Positions 36,810 to 48,603 of a stretch of 64,000 nucleotides of DNA are shown here, piece after piece. The stretch's first letter is position 1, and every line of letters begins with the position of its first letter. The stretch spans positions 2,604,001-2,668,000 of the forward strand of contig JAETXT010000012.1 of NCBI GenBank assembly GCA_019188255.1. Reading direction: 5' to 3'. The DNA comes from Verticillium longisporum (Eukaryota; Ascomycota; Sordariomycetes; Glomerellales; Plectosphaerellaceae). A program made the translations under genes and the position numbers. The notes beneath the pieces were generated by a model. It ran no database searches and was not told the DNA's origin. It saw nothing but the letters and a program-made list of their open reading frames with translations.

Positions 36810-38210
36810 CTACCAGTTCCCTTCTCCGGGGTACACGAATCCCAGCTCTTTCAACGTCTTGGCCTGCGTGCCGCGTTGCTCAAATCGTACTTTGGCATCT
36901 GCAAAGATGCTGCGCTCCCACCTGCTTTCGTCGTTCCAGAATGGTGCCTCAAGCCCAGCGGGGGACCCCTCCAGTGCCCAGTCATGCAACGCATTAATAT
37001 ACAGTCCGTCTCCGCCATGTGTCGGAAACGTGTGAAGGTTCTCGCCCCTCTCTTCACGAAGACCCCGCTCCCACTTCTCTTGTTCTTCAACGGGCGGCAG
37101 GAGCAACGAGTTGGACCACACGGCCGCCACGACAGCCGCCTGGGCCTCCGACAGCGGGAATGGAACCGCCTTCATCAGCAACCCTGGAAAGACCAGCGTC
37201 GGGTGTTGTATCAGGAACAGGTGCTTGTACAGCCCAAACACACCCTTGCCCTTGGTCAGGAGCTTGGGCGCGAGCCCAGGGAGGAAGGGATAACTGAAGA
37301 GAAAGCCCGTGCAGTATATAATGGCATCTATGCCGGACTGCACCGAACCGTCCTTGAGCTGGATGGCCTGTTGATCGGGAAGAAAGTCCACAATCTCGGC
37401 AATCTCGGTCGCCCCGACGTGCTCAAGTTTGTCTGTCGGGGTCGGACTGCGGACTGATATGAGCGTCTGGGCACCCACACCAGTAATCTGTCGTGCAATG
37501 TCAAGCCCGGAAGGGCCGTTCCCGACCACAACAACTCTTTTGCCAGCGAAAGGCTCCGGGGTTCGATAGTATTTCGAGTGGATAATAATGTCCGGATGAG
37601 TCTTGTGAAAGGCCTCGATGTTCTTGACTTCTGGTAGAAACGGCACCGAGTAGTGGCCATTGGCCACGACTACAGCATCGAAAGTCTCCTTGATGGTTTC
37701 ATCGTCGACGGTTGACTTGGCTTTCAATACCCACCTATCTCTCTCAGCGTCTTGAGTCAGCTCGACACTTTCGACCTGGATATTGAATTTGATGTGAGAG
37801 CGAAGGTCCTCTGCATAATCCCCAATATAATCCTGGATGGTCTGGCGTGAAGGATAGGCCCAGGCGTGCTGGGGAAATGGCCGATCCTTGTAGTTCATGA
37901 GGGAGCCCGGAATGTTGGCATGGAGCGTCTCGTACATTGGCGAGGGAAATATAGGTGCATCACCGGTCTTCCGTGGAGGCAAAGGCGCCTCCGGAGGACC
38001 AAATGGATCTGTCTGAGGAACACGAACCGACCCGGGCGGGTCTCGGCTGTAATTCCAGACGCCGCCAACTTCGTGCTGTTGTTCGAAAACGACGACTGAT
38101 GCAAAGACATCACGGCCCAGCAAAAATCTGGCTGCCGCAAGACCACATGGTCCAGCACCGATGATGGCGATCTTCTTGATATCGAATGGAAGAGGGGCGT
38201 AAGAACCCAT
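36810..38210 (-). CDS. Flavin-containing monooxygenase (FMO-like)
   Basis: Single exon, 466 residues. I chose ATG 38210 (MGSYAPLPFDIKKIAIIGAG), because the in-frame extension upstream has no ATG. There are two Rossmann dinucleotide motifs: IAIIGAGPCGLAAARFL for FAD near residue 17, and VVVVGNGPSGLDIAR for NADPH near residue 228. Between them the FMO-type signature region reads DIIIHSKYYRTPEPFAGKR. VGGVWNYSRDPPG is the usual FAD-proximal segment. IDAIIYCTGFLFSYPFL matches the late ATG/CTG motif. The enzyme likely oxygenates N or S atoms of small soft nucleophiles with NADPH and O2. No signal peptide or membrane anchor is visible, and it sits alone without biosynthetic neighbours. Confidence 0.9.
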   Translation of the reverse strand: MGSYAPLPFDIKKIAIIGAGPCGLAAARFLLGRDVFASVVVFEQQHEVGGVWNYSRDPPGSVRVPQTDPFGPPEAPLPPRKTGDAPIFPSPMYETLHANIPGSLMNYKDRPFPQHAWAYPSRQTIQDYIGDYAEDLRSHIKFNIQVESVELTQDAERDRWVLKAKSTVDDETIKETFDAVVVANGHYSVPFLPEVKNIEAFHKTHPDIIIHSKYYRTPEPFAGKRVVVVGNGPSGLDIARQITGVGAQTLISVRSPTPTDKLEHVGATEIAEIVDFLPDQQAIQLKDGSVQSGIDAIIYCTGFLFSYPFLPGLAPKLLTKGKGVFGLYKHLFLIQHPTLVFPGLLMKAVPFPLSEAQAAVVAAVWSNSLLLPPVEEQEKWERGLREERGENLHTFPTHGGDGLYINALHDWALEGSPAGLEAPFWNDESRWERSIFADAKVRFEQRGTQAKTLKELGFVYPGEGNW

Positions 38211-39113
38211 CGAGAGACCCAGCAAGGACCGCGTATACTGCTAAATGCCGGTGTAGGCGTCTTGGAAATAGTCCGATAGTTGACCAAGAGCGGCGACACG
38301 ACTGAATGCCTTTGAGATGGTGATGACCCGATGACACAGTGAAGACATCAACTCATCAACTTAAGCCCTCAGATGGCGTGACTCGAATCATGGACACAGC
38401 AATTGGCGCCCTGTATGTGCTGACTCATCCGCCAATTCTCGGACGATGCGAAAGACGTGAATAGCGGTAATGATATTCTGGACGTTGTATGATGTTCTTC
38501 AAAAGCATCAGCGATGATTTACAGCAAAATATTTGCGTTAAGGTGCATACTATAACGTTAATGTCTCTTGAGCCTTGTCGGCCCAGGCCTGTGTGAGAGC
38601 AGCACATACGCTCAACGGGTATCTACCTAGCGTGCACCCGAGCAAAACAAGCCAAAGAAAAACAAGCCAGAGAGCAATGCGGAGAACATGGTGTCAGGAG
38701 AGGCTTGGCTCCAGTGACTGCCTGGATATACTGATCATGATTAGGGAGCTCGACGAGCGCACTAGCAAAGACCGCGCCTCCGTCTCCCCCTGCCTTGATG
38801 GTACGGCACCTACCATCCTGCAGGTTCATCGCGCCTGAATTTGGCCATTCCATACAAGCAAGCGCACAGACGCCAAACGGCAGCCACGATCAACAGAAGA
38901 ACTTGGCAGGCACTACCTAGGTATCCACCCAAGTCAATCTAACTCGGAGCTTCTTCTCGTTCCACAAATACAAGAACCCATCTCTGGGCATCATTGTCGG
39001 CCTCAACTGCGGCATACCTTGCCGCCCGCGCAACACCCGATGATTTACAGACCTCAACCATCCTTCCACCGCAAACGCTGACGCCTTGCGGCCAACCGAC
39101 GACCCATGACGAC
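38211..39113. other. Divergent intergenic region (FMO / telomere-type protein)
   Basis: About 900 bp shared promoter space; I see no gene. Confidence 0.5.
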
Positions 39114-42100
39114 ATGGCGGAGAATGACCTGACTGCGCAGCTACGCGCGGGTGTGGGCACCGCAATAGCTGAATTGAATCCCGAGCTTCAGGACGCTCCA
39201 AAGCGCGTCATTCGCGGCGAGATCACGGTTTTCTGGCCCTACAGCCCTTTGCGAGATGCCATTGCCTTCATCCTTGCGGAACCCGACTTCCGACTGCGCC
39301 GTGATCGTGGCACTGTTCGACTCGAATTCACGGGTGCCAGCGCGAAGGCTGTCGCGGACCTTGGTCTGGGAGGCGGTGATGAGGTGACACTTAGTCTCGA
39401 TGGAGCTGCATGGGACGCGCGGGACACTCGTATGCCTGCTGTTGGCACTCCGTTGGAATGGCAGCTTCGTTTCAATCACAAGCTGTTGGCGCTAGTAGGC
39501 TGGCACCTCTCTCGGCCAACAACTCGTTTCGATCAAGTAGCTGACATCAACAGGTCGCACGCGTCGCCCATGAAGACACGAAGCTCCTCAATATCGATCT
39601 ACCCCTTGACGAAGCACAACAGCCCGATAAGTCAGATGTAGCCGCTCTTGCAGCCGCCATTCAAGATCACGGCCCAGAAGGGTCGATAACGCCGCCCCGT
39701 GATCCAACCCCAGAGACGACACTTCGAACAAAACGTCCCGCAGAAGGCAGCTTGGAGCCAGGAGAGTTCGCCTCGCCAGCCTTCCTCAAGAGGGCGCGCA
39801 TTTCATATGGCTCACTCTTCGAGGGCGGCCCGGATCCGTTCGACGACAGAGGTGATGTCCAAGGCAAGGGGCGGAAAACCCCCAAAGCTGGTCGATTTAG
39901 TAGCGCATGGAGATATGCAAGCCGATCGCCGACCCCGGATGTTGAAGAAGTCGACGATGTCACAAGCGACGACCCGACCAACGATTTTCCGACGGAAACG
40001 CCTTCAAAACAGGTGTCCATGGTTGATGGGGGTTGTCAAACCGATGAGCTGGGGTTTTCTCCTCCACACCATGTCGATGTGACGGCCGAGCCTCGCATTC
40101 ACGGACTTGGGGCTTTCGACACCCCTAGTAAGGTACCGGCAGACGCTCACACCGCAATCCCTTCGTCCGTCCTGCAAGCCGGGCCAGGGGTATCCCCAGC
40201 ATTGGGTGACCGATTTGCTCCCCTGCATCAGCCCGACTTTGCTACTGTACAACCATCGTTCAACACCGGCGAATTTGGGCAGTCACAACCAAACCAGCAA
40301 TATGCGCAGGACATCGATCACTCTTCGAATGGGATCTTCGCTGCTCAAGAACACTACAGCATGGACATGGATGCATTCCCTGACCCATCAACCGCCCACT
40401 CTACGCAGTCGCACCATGAATACCCTCCGATCGAAGAGGAAGCAGATTCGCATTTCGCCTCGCAGGTGGCTTCGTATCCTCCCTTGACCCAAGGACAAAC
40501 GCCCCCGGCTGGGGATCCTTTACATGGTTCGCCACACCACACGGTATTCATCGACCGAATTGTTGAACCGCAGCAGCCACCTTGGGGATTTGATGCTACC
40601 TCGACATCTTACCCTGATCCTTCGGGAGAGGCGCATACCACTGACGTAATCGACGTTCCATCAAGCCCTGTGGCCCGTTCCACCCTGCCTTTTGTAAATG
40701 ACCTGGAAGAGGTAGGCCACGATCAAGGTCACGAGGATGCCAGCGCAGACCCCGATGACGATATTCAGATTGATGATCAGGATGGTCCGGAGGAGGCGTT
40801 CGGCGCCCCGACATACAGTGAGAGGGATTTTGAGCCGTCCAATGTTCAGTCTTATGCGACTTCTCGCAGTAGGTCTGCATCTTCCGGACGTGGGAACGAT
40901 GAAGAAGAAATGGACGCCGGAGGAGATTACGACATTACGCAATATCGAAACCAAAGCAATGTACAGGACGACGATGAGGGTTCAGACTTGGAATCCGACT
41001 TTGGACAGGAAGAAGAGGAAGAGATCTACAATCCTCGCGACTCGGAGATCGAGGAGGAGCAGCTTGACGAAGATGATGAGGAGGAACTCGAAGGGGAAGA
41101 TGCCGATGGGGCACTCGAAGACTACTCTGAAGCGGAATCCTCTACAGCTCCAGCGCCCGCCAAACCAAATGGTCCGCCAGAAGTGATTGATCTTTTATCG
41201 GACTCTGACGATGATGACAGTTCTCCAGTTCAGCGAGCAGCAGTCAAATCCGATTATCCGTCTGTACCGCAATATGACGGTTCCGCGGATGAAATGGGTA
41301 GTCCATCTGGCGAGGAAGTGGTTAATCGTAGTGACTCTTCCGAAGACGGCACTTCTGATCCTGGCAGCGAGGCTGCATCAGAACACGACGAATCGGAGGT
41401 AGAGAACGAAGCTGAGGACGAAGAGGACCTGAGCAGCCCGTTGCTTGTGGAAGTGCCCGAAGATTTGCGAGAACCGACCGACGAACGAGCTGCATCATCG
41501 CCTCTCTTAGAAGATGATTTGGAGTCAATGAGCCCGATCAAGCCACTTCAGGTATCAAGTCTGATACCTGAAAATGAGAACATCGCCCTTGATAGAGCCG
41601 AGGCAGATACAGACCAACTTGATGCAGAGCTGGAAAAGAAGATGCAACAGACTGTCCGAGAAGATGTACCCCTAGCATTGGAGGTCAGGTCATCGGAGAT
41701 CCTGATCGTTGAGAAGACTACACTTGTAGAGGAGGTTGGGCAGGGCGAGGATCCGAAACCCAACAAGGACATGTTGGATACCACTCCGGACGAAGCCCTC
41801 ACCACTACGGCACCGACGACTGCCCAAGATGACGACACGGAATTGGTGGGCCAAGTTTCTTCCCCTATGAACTTAGCTCCATCCTCTCCCATGAGAGACA
41901 TCACGAGGAGAGAAGAGGGACAGCTGGAACCGGCACTAGACGATGCGGCTGCCGAAGTGCGCCCAATTTCCCCTACCAGCGCGATACCGGATGCATCTGA
42001 TGCCCCTCAAGACCTTGAATATTCAGAAACAGGTCCGGCTCTTCCCCCGCAAGTTGACGCACTTGGCCCCAGTCCGCACACGGATGCTGTTGCCCATACA

Positions 42101-43852
42101 TTGGGCGTTGACCGCAAATCTTCGCAACCGCCTGAACATGATGAGCAGCGTTTGTTGCCGCCGAAGACCAGCTCTAGCGTGACTAGTGAACCTCCTCAGC
42201 AAGACATGCCTCTAGACGCAAGAGGTCGTGCCGAAGTCGAATCCGAAGAGGAGCCCTCGGATTCTGTAAATGGACACTTACGCTCAGCCGATGCAACAAA
42301 CCCAGAACCTTCGGAGCCAGACGCGGCGGAAACAGTCCCAGAGGATGATGAGAAGGAGGATATTGTTATGGAGGACAGGTTGCATGGAGACGCCGAGTCG
42401 CCCAAGGTCTCTCATACGTATGAAGGGAATGGACTGGATACCGCCATGGAGGATGCAAATGCTCAACTCCTTACGCCTCATGACACTCAGCAGCAAGAAG
42501 TCGAAAAGGAAGGAGAAATTGAAGAGGTAGCCGAGGTGCCATCAACACCAGTCATGCCATCTGTGGTTGTGACAAAGCCTGGAGCAGATGACGAGACTAC
42601 TCATGAACGGGACCAGAAGGGTCCTGAGACGCCTCATCCGTCAACCGAAGACTCGACACAGAGCGCCAAGGCAAGTTCGCCAGTGATAACTGGGCATCGG
42701 CCCGAGACCAGATCACAAACGGGCCACCTACCGCTAGACATGGAACATGCGCCAACAGCTACAGCGCCAGATGAAGACGCTCACCTTGAGGTGGACCAGG
42801 AACAAACGCCTGTCAAAACTGTTGGCCATCGTCCAGGGACAAGATCACAATCGAGGCCCCAATCACTGGAGCCCAAGGCATCGTCACCTCAACCGACTAC
42901 AGTATCTAGTCCTTCTGGCCAAGAGAATGACGTCGAAGACACGCCGGCCACAAAGACACGCTCGCAACGACAGCAGAGCCAAAGCAAGACAAAGGCCGAC
43001 GAAGTCGAAGAGGGCGATCCCAGTATCAAGCTGGCGCGAGCATCGGCAACGAACAAGCAAAAGGCTGACCAGGGCGATGACCCGAGTGTCAGGCTCGCTC
43101 GAGGTTCCATTGCCAGTAGGCGATCAACCAGGCTATCCGACTGGCAGCCGACGCCCGACACAGTTCGGGTCACTCGAGCGGCGTGCCACAATCTGCAGAA
43201 GGAGGCGACGCCCGAGGCGGAGGAGGACTCAAGCGTGCAGCTGGCGAAAGCTGCGCTCAACTCGCCGTCCCGTGCCGCCAAGGAGAGAGCCGAAGATCAT
43301 TCTCCGGCTGCCATCAAGCTCAAGCTCAACCGCTCGCTGCGATCAGACGTGCCGGACTGCATCTCGCTCAAGGTGTTTCGCCAGCAGCCCCCGGGCAAGA
43401 CGGTCGACATTTTGGCGATTGCGACAGCGGAGCCACCGGGCGCTAAGCGGGCCTAGGGTAGACCGAAAAGCCTGCTGCTGGCCTTCAGCGTGGGAGACCA
43501 CTCCATCATGCCGACGCAGTCCGTGCTAGTGCATATTTTCCGGGTGCAAAAGTCGGCACTGCCCATTGTGCGTCAAGGCGACGCTGTGCTCCTTCGGCAG
43601 TTCAACGTGACCAACATTCAGGGGAAACTCGGCCTCCGATCTACGGACGCGTCGAGCTGGGCCGTGTTCGAGGGCGGGCCGGACGACGAGCGGCCCCCGC
43701 AGATCATGGGTCCACCCATGGAGCTCTCGGCGGGCGACAAGGACTTTGCCGTGCTCATAAAGAAGTGGTATCACAGCATCGAAGACGCTCCCAAGGTACG
43801 CTGGAGCAAGGCCGGCGAGAAGGCGTTGGGCGCGGGGGAGGAAAGCAAGTAG
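39114..43852 (+). CDS. Telomere-type OB-fold protein (Telo_bind/POT1-Cdc13-like domains) with an in-frame TAG
   Basis: ATG 39114 (MAENDLTAQLRAGVGTAIAE). Exon 1 39114-39494, a 59-nt intron, and exon 2 39554-43852. The N-terminal domain (EITVFWPYSPLRDAIAFIL, AEPDFRLRRDRGTVRLEF) resembles the telomeric ssDNA-binding OB fold of fungal Pot1/Cdc13-type proteins. A very acidic disordered middle of over 1000 residues carries a SUMO-interaction-like motif, PPEVIDLLSDSDDDD (about residue 670). The motifs GHRPxTRSQ (twice) and DPSIKLARAS-like (three times) precede a second C-terminal OB-type domain. At codon 1428 (43454-43456) the frame reads TAG between GAKRA and GRPKSLLLAFSVGD. The same frame then continues 132 conserved-looking codons to 43852. 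Either the stop is an error, it is read through, or the allele is truncated. The total would be 1559 residues. Confidence 0.72.
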
Positions 43853-46800
43853 CGGAGGCCCTTTCCGGGACTTGGCCGAGATGATCCGACGTGTTGGATC
43901 GGTCATGTAAAATTTACTGTATGGTTAACAACGGGGGCGGTGGGAAACTCTCACCATTTGGTCATGTTCCATTCGGAATGGTAACGAGGGCAGTGCAGTG
44001 TAGTCATCAACCAGGGGCAGAAAGTCAGTCATAGGTCAAGCCCCTTCATGAAGAGATAAGAAACCACCACCATTGTAGGAAAATACCCAATCCTACCCGC
44101 ATCGTGACATCCCGGCTCGTTCCCACCCCCTTGCCCGCGAAATGGGGCAAAGACGCAAAGTTTCCGAAGAAGAAAAAAGGGGGGCGTGTGCATTGCACTA
44201 TCGAGCTATCGCGTCCCGCCATGTTCTTTCTATGCGTTCTGCTTGTTTGTTTGGCCTTGTGGTGCGTCTTGTCTGTTCCGAGCCCTTTCCCCCCCCTCAT
44301 CCACCAAGGTAGCGGGGTGCGTGCCACCCGGCCTCGCCAAGGCCTGGAGAACCCCGTGGAGAACGGGAGAGCTGGATCGGCGTCCAGGGGGGTCGCAGGC
44401 CGAGGTGCGACTGCTTTGGCGGCGACGTTCGGCGGGGGGGAATCGTATACTTACAATTGAAGGAGGGCGGGGCAGACAAGACGAGGACGGTGGATGCCGA
44501 GGCGATGAAAGTAAGGGGCGGGGCCAAGGCAAGGCAGGCGGGTTGATGATTGGGTCTTTCTCTACGCCTGGGGGCTCTGGACTCTGGCGGGGTGAGAAGG
44601 AGGAGGAAAGTGGGTGCGGGTGCGTTTGTTCATCGGGCGCTAGATGTAGGAAGGAGTATCGATTGATTAGACGCGCGCCGCACGGCTGCTGCTGGTCGTG
44701 CTACTGCTGCGCTGGGGGATGGATGAGCGGTTCGTTCTGCTCAGGCTGGTGGAGGATGGTCGGTCAGGGTCAAGGGTGGGTCAAGGTCGAGACTCGGTAG
44801 CGGGACGCAAGTTTCCACCTGGCCCATTGCACCTTTGCCTTACTTCGGAATGCATGTCCGAGTGCGCGTCTCGTCGCCGAGGGCGCGTGCTCGGCGCTCC
44901 GAGGGGGACTCCACCTGTTAAGTCCGAAAGGGGGCGTATTATTTTGTAGGAAGCGGAGGGCTCACCGAGCTTGGCTTGCCTGAGCGGAACACAGATTTTG
45001 GGACCGGGGGGCGTCTAGTATTTGATTGAGGGTTTCCAATACGGTGACCGTGGTGCAGGGTGTTTGCATAGGCATGTCATCGTAGGCTTTCAAACTTGTG
45101 GTTCTTTACGTGAGATGTACCTCAAAACTTTTTGGCTGGGTTGCGGGACGGATTGAACGGCATGGTGCTGTACCGAAAGATGAGGTCACTTACACGTGTG
45201 TTTGTCTAGCTCATATCGGTGGACAGGTGCAACGTTCGGAGGAATTGGGGATTTGGGAGGGGAATCGTGGTCTCTCGACGTTGCCAAGAAAAGCTGGGGG
45301 AGCGTTTTTTTTTTTGATGGGTGATCTGGGGAAAAAGGGCCGGAGATCTGCCCTCGTTGGAACAGGAGGGGAATGAACCAAAGGAACAACAAGCGGCAGT
45401 GGCAAGTGACAGGTGGCAATGGGTTACAAGCACCCTACTGTCAATGGTACGGTGAGCCCGTTCTAGTAAGGGGTTTGACGAGCACATGCCCTGGTACGGC
45501 GGACAAGTCTGGACTCGTGAGGCTCAAGTGGTCGATATCTCCCCGCGACGCATGCTTCAGACTGGTTTGGCGTTCGTCATACCAAGAGGAGCCGGGATCG
45601 AGTCGCCGACCGGGGCAAGGGAGGACAGGGCGCAGCATGGAACACGGAGGGTGTGGCTCTAGGGAGCATGTGTGTTGTTGTGTGTCCTGCTGTGGATGTT
45701 TTTGTGTTTGGCAGGTGTCGTCTCTGTGGTCATGCTGCTGTCCCGTTTTCAATTTCCGTGCAACCAGTTCGCATCTTCTGCAGCATGTCAGGCACGCCAT
45801 GAGCACGTAAGGAGGACGCCGTGTTTTCTTTCGTCTCCCCCCCTGATCAAGCGGCCCCCGAGAGCTTCGATGGTTATTTGAGGTACGTTGGACGGGCCTG
45901 GAGCTGAGGTCAGCACACACAGGAAGAGTATGTGTTTGGGCCGTGTAAACGAAACTCCGATGCGACAGACGGAAGTCCATTTCCATCTCTCCTCCCGTAA
46001 TAGTCTTTCTCCGGGCGATGACTCGGCCTGAGCCACCACCACGATGGTCAGCCTCGAGCTTGAGGGAAGAAGCCCAATCTTATCGCCTCTCTGGCGAGGT
46101 TCTGCTCCAAACGAAACGCCAACCAGGATCAATGATGATGATGGCGCCTGCCGTGACAATCACACCCTGACACACCGCATGGCACTTGCAAAGCACGTCG
46201 CTGGGGGAGAAAGTGTGGATATACGCTGGGAATACCACCCCACGATATCAGCCCGGCGAGAGAGACGGGCAGCACAGCGAGCGCCATCCAAAGCAGCCAG
46301 CCAGCGGGCTCGAAATTGTAATGAGGGCATCGCGGCGTCTCCACTCGCGGGCCCAGAGAAAGTCGCAATGCGAGAGGCCTGGGCGGGCTCCTCCCGACTC
46401 TCGCCGATGGGGAGGGACGGGGGCGTGATTGGGCGTCGGGGCTAGGGGCTGCCTCTTTCGGACCAAGGGGCGGGCCTGCGGGACCTCGAGGGGCAGAGGA
46501 GCTGTGTGCGTGTGTGTCTTCTTGTTCGAGGACGAACTGGGCCAGGAGGGGCAGTCCGCATTTTGCAAACGCGATCGAGATTTTGGAGGGGAAATTGGGG
46601 GACTCGAATCCCGTGGGAGGGGAGAGAGCGGATCCCGTGGGTGACTTCCGTGGGAAGGCCAATGAATCGCCATTCTCTGTGCAGAGGCCTTGTCATGATC
46701 TGACCCAAGATTCTTGTCTTGTCGTCACACTGTAGCATCGAGTCTGATCTGTCAGAAGAGCAAAGATGAATGGACGAATGGGAGCATGTTTCGATCGCTT

Positions 46801-48097
46801 AATTGGCCCTTCAAGTCGATGACACACCGTGATGGTTTTAGAGGTCTGGTCTGGCTTGTCGACGACCGCTCACGCGAGGGCGCCAGGGCGTGGAGCATCA
46901 AGGGGTCCAGCTAGAAAAGAACCCGTTGACTTCTTGAATAGTGCCAGAAAATTCCTTGGGAGCCCTCGTGATCGCGCTGTGTTTTTTTCGTAGAAGTGGC
47001 CGACCAAAAACTCGACGCGGCAAGCCAACAACACACCCCTTGACAGAGAGGTCGGCTTGGGGCGGCAGAAGATTTCGGGAGTAGGGGGTACGAAATCTTC
47101 TTCGAAATTCTTCGAAATGGCAATGCACTTTAGGTAAAAACCAGCTGGAAGAGACCTATAGTGCCTGTTGTCGTGAGGTCACGATTAGGTACTGGCCGTC
47201 TGCAATGTGTCAGCCACTTTTCTTTCGAGTCATCCGCGTCGTCTCCCCAGGCTGGGCCGGGTGTGCGAAAGGCTGAGGTAGTGCGGATAGTGCAGGACGA
47301 ATGCGGAGGGTTGGATTGGCCTGAGGAGCTTCCCGAGTAGGTGCTTTCTCTCGAATTGACTTGGCCTGGCGTCGTCCCCCCACAGACCAGAGCACCCCCC
47401 ACCGAACGGACATTGCTTTGTGCAGGACAGTGGTGATCAGCGTTTTGGATTTTTCTCTTCTCCATATGACCAGAATGCCAGAAATGTGTGGAAATGGAGA
47501 CAACGACTGGAGGGTCATGTTGTTGTCAGACATGTGAAAGGCCAACGTCAGACCGTCACAGGACCTTCAGGTGACCAGCGTCTGACCCCACGACTCGAGA
47601 CATCCAGAACGTCAACGGCCAAACAAAAGCACGTCTTCAGCCACCAGAAGAAGTCAGGCGGCAAGTGCCAAAGAGCGGGCCAAAGGGGGCAGGCACCTCC
47701 AGGGTCAAGGGCCAAAGGCCAAGAGCCAAGGAACCTGAAAACAGCACCAACCAAGGCTGAGCAAGTCAGTTCCATGTAGTAACCTGCTGAAGAGCGTGGC
47801 AGCGACGTCGGTGGATGCACCTGCTACATCGCAGGAAATCCCTGTCACTCTTGCCCTTTCTCCATCCATCCACCCCCCCAAGACCGATGGAGCCACGACC
47901 GACGACCCACGACCCAAACCCCAAAGGTGCCCATTTGCATCCCATGTCGCCCCAGGCCCAGCGTCCCCATGTCCTAAAAGATAGCGTCACGCTTCGCGTC
48001 TTGGGTTTCCACTTTCGAGCAGGTCGAGTAAAGACTGTTCAAAGGCTCGTGTGGGTGTGGTCTCCCCTCGTCAATCGTGGGAACTTGAGACGAGAAA

Positions 48098-48107
48098 GAA
48101 TATAACC
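48098..48107 (+). promoter_or_regulatory. Candidate TATA box of the FarA-like gene
   Basis: AGAATATAAC about 500 bp before the start codon, followed by C-rich leader sequence. Position and context only. Confidence 0.35.
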
Positions 48108-48244
48108 CCGGAGTCGGCCACCCCACATTCCCACACCCTTCCACCTAGCTCTCCTTTTCCTCGTCTTCGCCTCGTCCTTGCACCTGGAGCTCGTGAACTT
48201 GATTCATTGTTTGGAATTCAAGATTCTTGAGCATCCCTACTGAA

Positions 48245-48246
<2 letters not shown>

Positions 48247-48275
<29 letters not shown>
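48247..48275. repeat. (CT)n microsatellite in the probable 5' leader
   Basis: About 14 uninterrupted CT units, 330 bp before the FarA-like start. A 29-codon upstream ORF starts at ATG 48341 and ends at 48427. Confidence 0.85.
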
Positions 48276-48279
<4 letters not shown>

Positions 48280-48603
48280 CCTCTGCCATTCCTCATCCTC
48301 ACGCCGCCTCACCTGCCCAGGAGAACACCAGGACCATCCAATGCTGACAAGGATACCAACACGGCCACCCACCCGTTTGCGTCACTCTGGAAGAACAACA
48401 CTCACGACAACACTTACATTGACGTAGCCTCCCAACACCAACCTCCCTTCCTCTTCGGTCTTTTCGACCAGGACACCTACACCTGACAAACCAAGCTTCA
48501 CGCGAAGCATTGACCTTGTCACCTTTCTCGGCGAACGATTAAATTTCGCCGAACGCGCATCCCTCTGGTCGCGCATCAACCAACACCAACTCGCACATTC
48601 ACA

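Larger units (their letters stand above)
43853..48603. other. 4.75-kb gene-free region upstream of the FarA-like gene
   Basis: I found no frame with domain features on either strand over 4.7 kb. It includes G-rich and T-rich tracts (44160-44180, 45305-45315), a TATA-like box near 48100 and a CT microsatellite in the probable leader. It may hold a long regulatory region or an unannotated noncoding RNA. Confidence 0.5.

Noticed and set aside
30888..38210. NmrA-like reductase and FMO as part of a secondary-metabolite cluster
   Set aside because: They are separated by the large KAR9 gene, and no synthase, transporter or cluster regulator is nearby.
44186..44800. 204-codon plus-strand frame in the 4.75-kb gene-free region
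   Set aside because: Cys/Gly/Arg-rich low-complexity sequence without homology cues; consistent with GC-rich noncoding DNA.
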